From assembly GCA_027073875.1 (NCBI GenBank), contig JALTEO010000296.1:1-6605 (forward strand): a stretch of 6,605 nucleotides of DNA. Reading direction: 5' to 3'. A model generated the notes under the pieces. That model was given only the letters and a program-made list of their open reading frames with translations. It ran no database searches and was not told where the DNA came from. Positions 1 to 5,696 of the stretch are shown here, one piece after another (position 1 is the stretch's first letter; the number at the start of each line of letters is the position of its first letter). The DNA is from Bacteroidales bacterium (GTDB lineage: Bacteria > Bacteroidota > Bacteroidia > Bacteroidales > JALTDM01). The translations under genes were made by a program, and so were the position numbers.

Positions 1-74
1 GGGGTGTTCGCGGGTCCTGGATAACTGGTACCCGCGCCCAGTACAAAGGCAATCAACGCAAAAAACAACTCCAT
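1..74 (-). CDS. Start of an unknown small membrane or secreted protein (partial, runs off window)
   Basis: The minus strand has an ATG at 74-72 followed by 24 open codons to the window edge, reading MELFFALIAFVLGAGTSYPG and then PANT. Residues 2-14 are strongly hydrophobic, so this could be a membrane segment or signal peptide. A GGAGGTG Shine-Dalgarno sequence lies six bases upstream of the ATG, at ideal spacing, which is the main reason for believing the start. No other gene in the window has such a site. GC content is also much higher here than in the following DNA. I do not recognise the family, and with only 24 residues visible no function can be given. The ORF may belong to a different genome joined at the contig end, or to transferred DNA. 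Confidence 0.4.
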   Translation of the reverse strand, partial: MELFFALIAFVLGAGTSYPGPANT

Positions 75-80
75 ATCCGC

Positions 81-87
81 CACCTCC
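81..87 (-). promoter_or_regulatory. Strong Shine-Dalgarno ribosome-binding site
   Basis: On the minus strand this reads GGAGGTG, six bases before the ATG at 74-72. It is a near-perfect anti-16S complement. It decides the start of the partial ORF at the left edge, and it contrasts with the SD-less genes in the rest of the window. Confidence 0.55.
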
Positions 88-143
88 AAAAGGCATGGAC
101 AGTTTATCCACAATGGATTTTTTTTGAAATAATCTTTCATTTC

Positions 144-194
144 TCTGACTTTTAGTTTCAGCCAAAGATAGAAAACAATTTGTAATTTTTAACT
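144..194 (+). repeat. Candidate left terminal inverted repeat of the IS
   Basis: This segment contains TCTGAC, AGTT, GCCAAAG, ACAATTT and TAACT in an order that is also found, with gaps, when reading inward from about 1771. Identity is imperfect and the region is AT-rich, so chance similarity cannot be excluded. Confidence 0.25.
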
Positions 195-202
195 GTTTCA
201 TA

Positions 203-1180
203 TTACCCCCTTTTATTTTTAGGTTTATAAATAAGTTTCTTCACATCTTTTTTCACTGGCTTATAGTGTTCCATATAGTCAGTCTTATCAACTCTTACGG
301 CTTGTTTTAGGAATTTTTCAAACAGGTTGCCCCTGTAATTTCGGTGGTTGTAAACATATTGACTTTGCACAAGATATAAGGGCAAATATTTTTTGCTTAT
401 TGCAATATAGTTTCCTTTGATACTATTCTTTACAATAGACCAAAAGCCCTCAATCGTATTAGTGTGCATTAGCCCTTTTACATACTGTTTCTTTTTGTGT
501 TGTATGGTGTAGTGTTGCACTATATCATCAAAACTTCGGTAACTTCTAAATTCATCGGTAACGACCAAAGCATTTTTTGTATCAACAAACCGTTTTAGCA
601 TTGCCATAAGGTTACGGGCAGTTAGTTTTTCAATGACTTTTAAAACTACTTTGTCGCCCCGTTCTACTATTCCGACAATAGGCGTTTTCTTTGTGCCACG
701 CCCACGCTTTGCAGTTACTTTTGAAAGGTTTGGCGTATTGTCTCCTTTTTTATATCTGTATCGTGGTTTTCCGCCAATATACGCCTCATCCATTTCTACT
801 ATGCCGTGAAGTTCTATATTGTCATAGTCAATCATTGCACAACGAACACGCATAGCACTATACCAAGCTGTCTTATAGGTTAAACCTACATTCCTTTGTA
901 TTTCTTTTGCTGAAATGCCTGTTTTGGTGTTTAACATCAACCCGACAACCATAAACCATTTTGGTAATGGCAACCGTGTATCTTCAAAGATAGTATCGTA
1001 TAATACGGTAAAATCTTTATTACAATGATTACAATGCCAAATATTTGTTTTATTCCGCCTATAAACCATTTTAGAATTACAATGTGGACAGGTTGGTTTC
1101 CCGTTCCACCTTAATTTTTCTAAATAAGCAATGCACTTATTTTGTGTGCTAAACTTTCGTTGTATTTGTAACAGGTTCAT
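203..1180 (-). CDS. IS1595-family (ISXO2-like) DDE-type transposase
   Basis: This 325-residue protein has the two-part build of ISXO2-like transposases. The N-terminal zinc ribbon has cysteine pairs at C31/C34 and C50/C53, followed by an FxxL-type segment and a helix-turn-helix-like stretch around residues 88-110 (GISAKEIQRNVGLTYKTAW). The catalytic core follows. The first Asp is in VEMDEAYIGGK (D131), the second in VVTDEFRSY (D209), and the third site is the HTNTIEGFWSIVK block (N241 and E244, with K251 nearby), as is known for IS1595 relatives, which often have Asn or His in place of Glu. A YLVQSQYVYNHR segment closes the domain. Length is normal and the frame is intact, so the protein is probably active. 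The start follows an A-rich leader (AACTAAAAAACTACAAT) without Shine-Dalgarno. It diverges from the GIY-YIG-like gene across 54 bases. The protein would cut and paste the element using zinc-ribbon and HTH contacts to the terminal repeats. Confidence 0.93.
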   Translation of the reverse strand: MNLLQIQRKFSTQNKCIAYLEKLRWNGKPTCPHCNSKMVYRRNKTNIWHCNHCNKDFTVLYDTIFEDTRLPLPKWFMVVGLMLNTKTGISAKEIQRNVGLTYKTAWYSAMRVRCAMIDYDNIELHGIVEMDEAYIGGKPRYRYKKGDNTPNLSKVTAKRGRGTKKTPIVGIVERGDKVVLKVIEKLTARNLMAMLKRFVDTKNALVVTDEFRSYRSFDDIVQHYTIQHKKKQYVKGLMHTNTIEGFWSIVKNSIKGNYIAISKKYLPLYLVQSQYVYNHRNYRGNLFEKFLKQAVRVDKTDYMEHYKPVKKDVKKLIYKPKNKRG

Positions 1181-1196
1181 ATTGTAGTTTTTTAGT

Positions 1197-1204
1197 TATA
1201 TTTG
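1197..1204 (+). promoter_or_regulatory. Bacteroidota-type -7 box for the GIY-YIG-like gene
   Basis: The sequence TATATTTG fits the TAnnTTTG -7 consensus exactly. Initiation would fall near 1211, leaving a leader of about 24 bases before the ATG at 1235. No clear TTTG -33 element lies at the right distance (a GGTT at 1174-1177 is the nearest), so the promoter is only moderately supported. It sits inside the upstream region of the divergent transposase gene, so the two transcription units could interfere. Confidence 0.4.
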
Positions 1205-1234
1205 AAAATTGTTTAATCTTTTTAAGTTAATATT

Positions 1235-1543
1235 ATGTCTATACAGAAAAAGTGGTCTCATTACACAAAAGAAAATGTCAAGAAAGAACCTGATAATTTT
1301 GGCGTTTATCAATTATCAAATAAAGAACAAAGAATCTTATATATTGGAGAAGGACACATAAGAACAAGACTACTTGCTCATTTTCCAAACGCATCAGAAC
1401 CAGTTGTCGGTGCAAGTTTATACAGATATGAACTAACAGGGAGTAAAAAACGATGTGTGCAACGACAAAATTCATTATTAATAGATTATAGGAACTCACA
1501 TAACAAAAAGAATCCACCATTTAATTCTCGTTCAAAAAATTAA
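1235..1543 (+). CDS. Small GIY-YIG-like domain protein
   Basis: This 102-residue protein is essentially one domain. Residues 22-50 carry the two strand motifs of the GIY-YIG fold: FGVYQL (GVY at 23-25) and ILYIGEG (YIG at 36-38), followed by an Arg-rich turn (RTRLLAHF, R43 and R45) and H49. The end of the domain (LLIDYRNSH, then PPFN at 94-97) resembles small stand-alone GIY-YIG-like proteins, in which a final Asn is conserved. Family members can cut DNA with a Tyr, an Arg and a Glu. Here the helix expected to hold the Glu reads CVQRQNSLL (74-82), with Gln or Asn in the likely position, so catalytic activity is doubtful. The gene points away from the transposase and overlaps the end of the convergent 65-residue gene by 23 bases. 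It may be an IS passenger or an unrelated neighbour; no target can be named. Confidence 0.7.
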   Translation: MSIQKKWSHYTKENVKKEPDNFGVYQLSNKEQRILYIGEGHIRTRLLAHFPNASEPVVGASLYRYELTGSKKRCVQRQNSLLIDYRNSHNKKNPPFNSRSKN

Positions 1544-1718
1544 CAATATCATTAAATATTTCTTTTAATGAATCTCCCGTGAAATGTTCTTGCTTTGAGT
1601 TTTCAGAACCGTATTCGCTTAATTTAATTATTGCAACCATATATCCACCCTTTCCTTTTAATTTATCAATATGACTGATTACATAATTTTTTAAAATTTC
1701 ATCAATTAGTTTTTCCAT
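1521..1718 (-). CDS. Hypothetical protein of 65 residues
   Basis: I do not recognise a family. The protein opens with a probable amphipathic helix (MEKLIDEILKNYVISHIDKL), followed by a Lys/Gly-rich turn (KGKGG), a short hydrophobic strand (YMVAIIKL), a polar middle (SEYGSENSKQEHFTG) and an acidic helix (SLKEIFNDIVNFLNEN). There is no signal peptide or membrane segment, so it should be cytosolic. The leader is AACTAAAAACTAAAATAAA just before the ATG, matching the leader style of the transposase gene and supporting the start. The coding ends overlap tail to tail with the GIY-YIG-like gene by 23 bases. The composition reads as a real protein, and the leader argues that it is expressed. It could be a passenger gene of the IS, or the partner of the GIY-YIG-like protein, but neither is shown. 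Confidence 0.55.
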   Translation of the reverse strand: MEKLIDEILKNYVISHIDKLKGKGGYMVAIIKLSEYGSENSKQEHFTGDSLKEIFNDIVNFLNEN

Positions 1719-1733
1719 TTTATTTTAGTTTTT

Positions 1734-1771
1734 AGTTAATAAATTTGTTACTTTTGTGCCAACTTGTCAGA
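1734..1771 (-). repeat. Candidate right terminal inverted repeat of the IS
   Basis: Read on the minus strand this starts TCTGACAAGTTGGCAC and continues through AAAAGTA, ACAAATTT and TTAACT, the same order of blocks as 144-194 on the plus strand. Within it and just outside, CTTGT (1763-1767) and ACAAG (1774-1778) form a small inverted repeat. The match is imperfect and unproven as an IS end. Confidence 0.25.
1740..1756 (+). promoter_or_regulatory. Two overlapping-phase TAnnTTTG boxes pointing rightward
   Basis: TAAATTTG (1740-1747) and TACTTTTG (1749-1756) both fit the Bacteroidota -7 consensus on the plus strand. No good -33 element was seen. If active, they would drive transcription into the hairpin region at 1788-1835, antisense to the end of the permease operon. 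Confidence 0.2.
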
Positions 1772-1787
1772 CAACAAGGGATTGGTG

Positions 1788-1810
1788 ATTTAAGTTGTTG
1801 ATACTTAAAT
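1788..1810. repeat. Hairpin, 8-bp perfect stem
   Basis: ATTTAAGT (1788-1795) pairs perfectly with ACTTAAAT (1803-1810) around a 7-base loop TGTTGAT. It is AT-rich and has no following T-run on either strand, so it is not a standard terminator. It is the first of two adjacent hairpins. Confidence 0.45.
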
Positions 1811-1813
1811 AGA

Positions 1814-1835
1814 TTAAGACGATTTACTGTCTTAA
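1814..1835. repeat. Hairpin, 7-bp perfect stem
   Basis: TTAAGAC (1814-1820) pairs with GTCTTAA (1829-1835) around the loop GATTTACT. It begins four bases after the previous hairpin. Together they could be an RNA structure, IS-end structure, or debris of an older element. Confidence 0.45.
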
Positions 1836-2085
1836 AAGGGATAAATGCGAAAAACTTTGTTAATGCCAATACAAAATGGAAGAAATTGACATATATTAAA
1901 TTTGTAAGCAGTAAAAAGCAACGAACCTACTCTTTTGATTATCAGCAAATAATAGATTCTTCACTGCGTTCAAAATGACAAAATCAGAAGCTTTGTAAAG
2001 GTCTCCTTATCAACAACCCCCTCAATCCCACTTTATTAAGGGAGAAGCGTGCCATCTCGACAGAGTAGGAACTAGAATTTAAGTA
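1836..2085. other. Non-coding interval between IS region and permease gene
   Basis: I see no ORF with protein-like composition, no tRNA and no strong terminator in this interval. Part of it (1954-2070) looks like dispersed intergenic repeat. The 3' end of the permease operon must terminate somewhere here. The only weak candidate is TCCC/GGGA pairing around 2030-2045, which lacks a T-run. Confidence 0.5.
1954..2070 (+). repeat. Dispersed intergenic repeat-like sequence
   Basis: The stretch beginning AGATTCTTCACTGCGTTC and followed by AAAATGACA is a variant of the widespread bacterial intergenic sequence with the core ATTCTTC-CT-CGTTCAGAATGAC. The next part, with CCCCCTCAATCCCAC, then TTAAGGGAGAAGC, and then GCCATCTCGACAGAG, also resembles sequences I know to recur between genes in Bacteroidota. 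Only one copy lies in the window, so repetition is established knowledge or recall rather than something seen here. Confidence 0.4.
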
Positions 2086-3513
2086 TTATTTCTTATAACG
2101 CAGCCATTTGAGTAAATCGCGGTAAGATGCTTTTTTACCATACATTAAAATGCCTGTTCGGTAAATCTTTCCGGAAAGCCACATCACAATGAAAATAGTG
2201 ATAATCATCAAAACCATAGATAATGCTAATTGCCAAAATGGTACACCGAAAGGAATTCGCACCATCATAGCTATTGGTGAAGTAAACGGAATGATAGAAA
2301 ACCAAAACGAAAGAGAACTGTCAGGAAAATTTAAAAACGACTGAATCATTATCAGCGACAATAAAAGTGGTACTGTCAGCGGCAAGACAAATTGCTGAGT
2401 ATCCGTTTCGTTATCTACTGCCGAGCCGACAGCAGCAAACATAGAAGCATATAACAGATAACCCATCAGGAAAAAGAAAAGAAAGGAAAGTATCATAACT
2501 GTCCAATCAATAGAGAAAACAGTGTGATAAACCGACTGAACAAATTCGTTCATCTCCGGATTTTCTTTATCTACAGTAGGTTGAAGTTGATTGGAATTGA
2601 CCTCTGTCATTAGCGATTTTACCTGCTCTTGCGTTTGATGTCTTATTGATAACGAAGAAGAACTTGATTGTACCACAGCCACAATACCAAAGGTAAGTAT
2701 TACCCACAACATAAACTGTGTCAGCCCAACTAAAGCAATACCAATTATTTTTCCCATCATCAATTGCAGTGGTTTTACCGACGACACAATAATTTCGACA
2801 ATTCGGCTGGTTTTTTCTTCTATCACGCCACGCATTACCTGCGAGCTGTACATAAAAACAAACATATAAATCAAAATACCCGCAAAAGCACCAAGCACCA
2901 TTGCAATTTCGGAATTCGCATTTTTTTCTTCGCCTTCGGGTGTCCACTTAACCGACTCAATATTAATAGATGTTTGAACTGATTTAATAACATCAGGATC
3001 AATATTTTTAGCCTTAAGCTTTTCTTTTTCAATATCTTTCTCAAAAAACTTAGATAAATACATCTTAATATTCAACGAAATCTCTTTGTCGGAATAAAGC
3101 TGAATGGTTCGTGAATTTAACAAGTTTTTAGGAATAAACAATAAAGCATAATAGTTAGTACTTTCAAAAATATTTTTCACGCTATCGATAGATGCTTCTG
3201 AAGACAAAAAATCAAAATGAATATATTTGCTATCTGTTAGCCGGTGTTGAAATAATTCTTTCGATGTAATCTGCCGATGATCCAGTTTTTGGTTATTTAG
3301 CAATGCCGTATTGATTATAGTATCTTCAAAAACACCCGTTTGGTCAATAACGGCAATGGTTCGCAATTTCTTATTTTGCATCGTGGACAAATAAGCAGGA
3401 GCCACAATCAACAATGCCATAAGCAACGGTCCGACAATGGTCATAATGATAAAAGATTTTTTTATCACTCTGGTTTTGTATTCCCGCTTAATAATAAGAC
3501 CTATCTTGCTCAT
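2086..3513 (-). CDS. ABC-2 type permease, NatB/YhaP-like exporter subunit
   Basis: This 475-residue integral membrane protein has the layout of the ABC-2 (ABC2_membrane_3, COG1668) permeases. A first membrane helix spans about 21-42 (SFIIMTIVGPLLMALLIV), after a short basic N-terminus. A soluble domain of about 155 residues on the far side of the membrane follows. Then comes a C-terminal bundle of about six helices, beginning with IAMVLGAFAGILIYMFVFMY. The cytoplasmic motif EEKTSRIVEIIVSSVKPLQL followed by MMGKIIGI is the hallmark of NatB relatives. It should pair with the ATPase whose stop lies six bases upstream, forming an exporter in the inner membrane. Bacillus NatAB exports sodium and YhaPQ is related, but substrates in Bacteroidota are not known, so none is assigned. 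Frame and length are normal. It is the last gene of the apparent dnaJ-led operon. Confidence 0.88.
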   Translation of the reverse strand: MSKIGLIIKREYKTRVIKKSFIIMTIVGPLLMALLIVAPAYLSTMQNKKLRTIAVIDQTGVFEDTIINTALLNNQKLDHRQITSKELFQHRLTDSKYIHFDFLSSEASIDSVKNIFESTNYYALLFIPKNLLNSRTIQLYSDKEISLNIKMYLSKFFEKDIEKEKLKAKNIDPDVIKSVQTSINIESVKWTPEGEEKNANSEIAMVLGAFAGILIYMFVFMYSSQVMRGVIEEKTSRIVEIIVSSVKPLQLMMGKIIGIALVGLTQFMLWVILTFGIVAVVQSSSSSLSIRHQTQEQVKSLMTEVNSNQLQPTVDKENPEMNEFVQSVYHTVFSIDWTVMILSFLFFFLMGYLLYASMFAAVGSAVDNETDTQQFVLPLTVPLLLSLIMIQSFLNFPDSSLSFWFSIIPFTSPIAMMVRIPFGVPFWQLALSMVLMIITIFIVMWLSGKIYRTGILMYGKKASYRDLLKWLRYKK

Positions 3514-3519
3514 TTTCTT

Positions 3520-4464
3520 CTAATTATTAAAATCCCCCTTAAATCGTTCCACTGCCTGAATAAATACATCGTTCATTGTAGGTAATAATTCCTGAAAAGC
3601 AGTAACATTACCCAATGGCAAAAGCTGTTTCAATAAATAATTATTTGATTTTATCTCTTTTTGCAACTGCAATTCCGCTTCAGTTTGATTGTTTCGCACT
3701 TTATACAGAGTAACCTTCCACAAATCTTTACCTTTCTCCTCTATAATATCTTGACTTATCTCCTCCTCAAAATTCACTGAAAAAGTATTGGTTTTATATT
3801 GAGATTTTACCTCTCCGACAGAACCGTGAAGAATATTTTTCGATTCGCTTATCAGGACAATATCCTGACAGACTTCTTCGACCGATGCCATATTATGCGT
3901 AGAAAAAATGATTGTAGAACCATTTTCGTGGAGATGCAAAATTTCTTTTTTCAGCAGATTTGTATTGATGGGATCGAAGCCACTAAATGGTTCATCGAAA
4001 ATCAACAATTCCGGCTCGTGAAGTACCGTCACAATAAACTGTACTTTCTGTTGCATTCCTTTCGACAATTCTTCTACTTTGCGATTCCACCAATTGCCGA
4101 TATCAAATTTTTCGAACCAGAATTTCAATTTTTTGATAGCATCATTACGAGACAATCCTTTGAGCTGTGCCAAATAAATTGCCTGTTCACCAACCTTCAT
4201 CTTTTTATATAGCCCGCGTTCTTCCGGCAAATAACCAAACCGGAGAACATCATCGGGTTTTATCGGTTTTCCTTTAAAGGTAATTGTTCCACTGTCAGGA
4301 AAAATAATTTGATTCAGCAGACGAATTAAAGTGGTTTTCCCTGCACCATTAGGTCCCAACAAGCCAAAAATACTGCCTTGTCGTATTTCCAACGAAACAT
4401 CATCTAACGCTTTATGATGTTCATACGATTTTGTCAGGTTTGATATGGTAATTATTTTTTCCAT
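3520..4464 (-). CDS. ABC transporter ATP-binding protein, NatA/YhaQ-like
   Basis: This 314-residue ATPase should energise the adjacent permease. The nucleotide-binding domain is complete: Walker A GPNGAGKTT at 37-45, signature LSKGM at 133-137, Walker B LLIFDEP at 153-159, D-loop SGFDP at 161-165 and switch histidine H190 (FSTHNM). Where most ABC ATPases have the Q-loop glutamine, the sequence reads GYLPEERGLY (77-86), as is usual in the COG4152 (YhaQ) group and not a defect. Residues from about 210 on fit the C-terminal DUF4162 extension of NatA-like proteins. The ATG at 4464 directly abuts the dnaJ stop (TAAATG), so translation is probably coupled and the two genes share a message. The permease follows after six bases. 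Substrate unknown. Confidence 0.92.
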   Translation of the reverse strand: MEKIITISNLTKSYEHHKALDDVSLEIRQGSIFGLLGPNGAGKTTLIRLLNQIIFPDSGTITFKGKPIKPDDVLRFGYLPEERGLYKKMKVGEQAIYLAQLKGLSRNDAIKKLKFWFEKFDIGNWWNRKVEELSKGMQQKVQFIVTVLHEPELLIFDEPFSGFDPINTNLLKKEILHLHENGSTIIFSTHNMASVEEVCQDIVLISESKNILHGSVGEVKSQYKTNTFSVNFEEEISQDIIEEKGKDLWKVTLYKVRNNQTEAELQLQKEIKSNNYLLKQLLPLGNVTAFQELLPTMNDVFIQAVERFKGDFNN

Positions 4465-5616
4465 TTAGTTATTGAACATATCCCTCATTTTACGGAAAAA
4501 GCTTTCTTTATTTTTTGATGTTTTCGGTGGAATAAAATTAGGTGAATCTTTTAGTTTATCCAAAAGATTTTTTTCTTCACGCGATAAATTTTTTGGCACA
4601 TATACATTAACATTGATAAAGAAATCACCTTTACCGTAGCCATTAATATCTTTAAGCCCTTTTCCCCTGAGGCGTAACACTTTATTGGGTTGTGTTCCCG
4701 GATCAATTTTAATTTTCACTTTCCCATCAATTGTAGGCACTTCTTTTGTTGTTCCCAATACAGCTTCAATGAAACTGATATCCAGTTCAAAATATAAATT
4801 ATTGCCATCACGAATAATCTGATCATCTTCAATTTCGTGGATAACAACAATCATATCGCCGTTAATTCCTCCACGACGGGCAGCATTTCCCTTACCCGAC
4901 ACACGAAGTTGCATTCCATCTTCAACGCCGGCAGGAATATCCAATTCAACAATTTCTTCTTTTTTCACAATACCTTCGCCATTACAGTGTGGGCATTTAT
5001 CGGTAATCATTTTGCCCTCACCTTGGCACGATGGACATACGCTTGTGGTTTGCACCCTTCCGAAAAAAGAATTTTGGATTCGTGTTACCTGCCCTGTACC
5101 ACCGCAAGTAGAACAAGTGGAATAGGCATTACCATTCTTAGCACCTGTTCCTTGACAATGATCACAAGCTACGAATTTTTTTATTTTTATTTTCTTGTGT
5201 GCTCCCTGAGCTATTTCTTTCAGTGTTAATTTAATTGATACACGAATATTTGTTCCTTTTGAAACGCGTCTGCCACGGCTGCGGGACGAACTGCCAAAAC
5301 CGCCACCAAAAAAATCACCGAAGATATCGCCGAAATTGGAAAAGATATCTTCCATATTCATCCCACCACCACTAAAACCACCGGCACCGCCACTTACTCC
5401 GGCATGACCGAATTGGTCGTAACGACTTTTTTTCTCAGGGTCGCTTAACACACCATATGCCTCTGCCGCTTCTTTAAATTTTTCTTCTGCTTCCTTATTG
5501 TCAGGATTTCTATCAGGATGATATTCTATCGCTTTTTTCCGGTACGCTTTTTTTATTTCTTCGGCTGAAGCATTTTTACTAACCCCAAGCACTTCATAAT
5601 AATCTCTTTTTGACAT
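4465..5616 (-). CDS. dnaJ: Chaperone protein DnaJ (Hsp40)
   Basis: This is a full-length 383-residue type I Hsp40, close to the 376 residues of the E. coli protein. The J domain occupies about 1-70, with the HPD motif at 33-35 that triggers DnaK ATP hydrolysis. A Gly/Phe-rich linker (76-108) follows, carrying a MEDIF-NFGDIF segment. The zinc domain has all four CxxC pairs: C151/C154, C168/C171, C194/C197 and C208/C211, in CxxCxGxG repeats. The C-terminal substrate-binding and dimer domain follows and ends in FFRKMRDMFNN. The protein works in the cytosol with DnaK and GrpE in folding and heat-shock recovery. The start is fixed by the canonical MSKRDYYEVLGV opening and no Shine-Dalgarno is present. 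grpE lies upstream on the same strand, separated by a 540-base repeat-rich gap, so dnaJ may have its own promoter. Confidence 0.98.
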   Translation of the reverse strand: MSKRDYYEVLGVSKNASAEEIKKAYRKKAIEYHPDRNPDNKEAEEKFKEAAEAYGVLSDPEKKSRYDQFGHAGVSGGAGGFSGGGMNMEDIFSNFGDIFGDFFGGGFGSSSRSRGRRVSKGTNIRVSIKLTLKEIAQGAHKKIKIKKFVACDHCQGTGAKNGNAYSTCSTCGGTGQVTRIQNSFFGRVQTTSVCPSCQGEGKMITDKCPHCNGEGIVKKEEIVELDIPAGVEDGMQLRVSGKGNAARRGGINGDMIVVIHEIEDDQIIRDGNNLYFELDISFIEAVLGTTKEVPTIDGKVKIKIDPGTQPNKVLRLRGKGLKDINGYGKGDFFINVNVYVPKNLSREEKNLLDKLKDSPNFIPPKTSKNKESFFRKMRDMFNN

Positions 5617-5696
5617 ATTTATATTTTATTGTCTCATTTTAAATTAGAACTTAAAAACAAATAATCGAATAACCGAATTAAGAAATCCGTTTTGTT

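Larger units (their letters stand above)
130..1783 (-). mobile_element. IS1595-family (ISXO2-like) insertion sequence, ends uncertain, possibly with passenger genes
   Basis: The certain part is the transposase at 203-1180. The ends are inferred from weak inverted similarity. Reading inward from each side, both ends contain AATC, then TCTGAC (144-149 on the plus strand; 1771-1766 on the minus strand), followed in order by an AGTT, a GC-AAAG block, an ACAA-TTT block and an AACT. These limits would enclose the GIY-YIG-like and 65-residue genes as passengers. A competing short version has matching inverted blocks (AAAGAT, AAACAATTT, TAACT) at 164-194 and 1194-1221. That would give an element of roughly 1.1 kb, nearer the usual length of the family. 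No 8-base target-site duplication of the kind expected for IS1595 was found for either choice. Confidence 0.4.

Noticed and set aside
104..112. Perfect DnaA-box-like sequence TTATCCACA
   Set aside because: A single box without a cluster, an AT-rich unwinding region or dnaA/dnaN neighbours does not make an origin; a 9-mer can occur by chance.
1278..1520. 80-codon ORF on the minus strand opposite the GIY-YIG-like gene
   Set aside because: It is antisense to a gene with recognisable GVY/YIG motifs; its product is rich in Val, Leu, Tyr and Phe in a pattern expected from reversed coding sequence and shows no family motif.
122..1791. Target-site duplication for the IS
   Set aside because: The 8-base flanks outside the AATC...GATT limits (TTTTGAAA and GGTGATTT) do not match, and shifting the ends by a few bases gave no match.
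2567..2947. 126-codon minus-strand ORF inside the permease gene
   Set aside because: The protein-like signals (membrane helices, EEKTSRIVEIIVSS motif) are in the permease frame; this frame gives an odd Cys/Trp/Arg-rich product.
4837..5229. 130-codon plus-strand ORF opposite dnaJ
   Set aside because: It is antisense to the zinc and C-terminal domains of dnaJ, which are unmistakable; no independent start signals or motifs.
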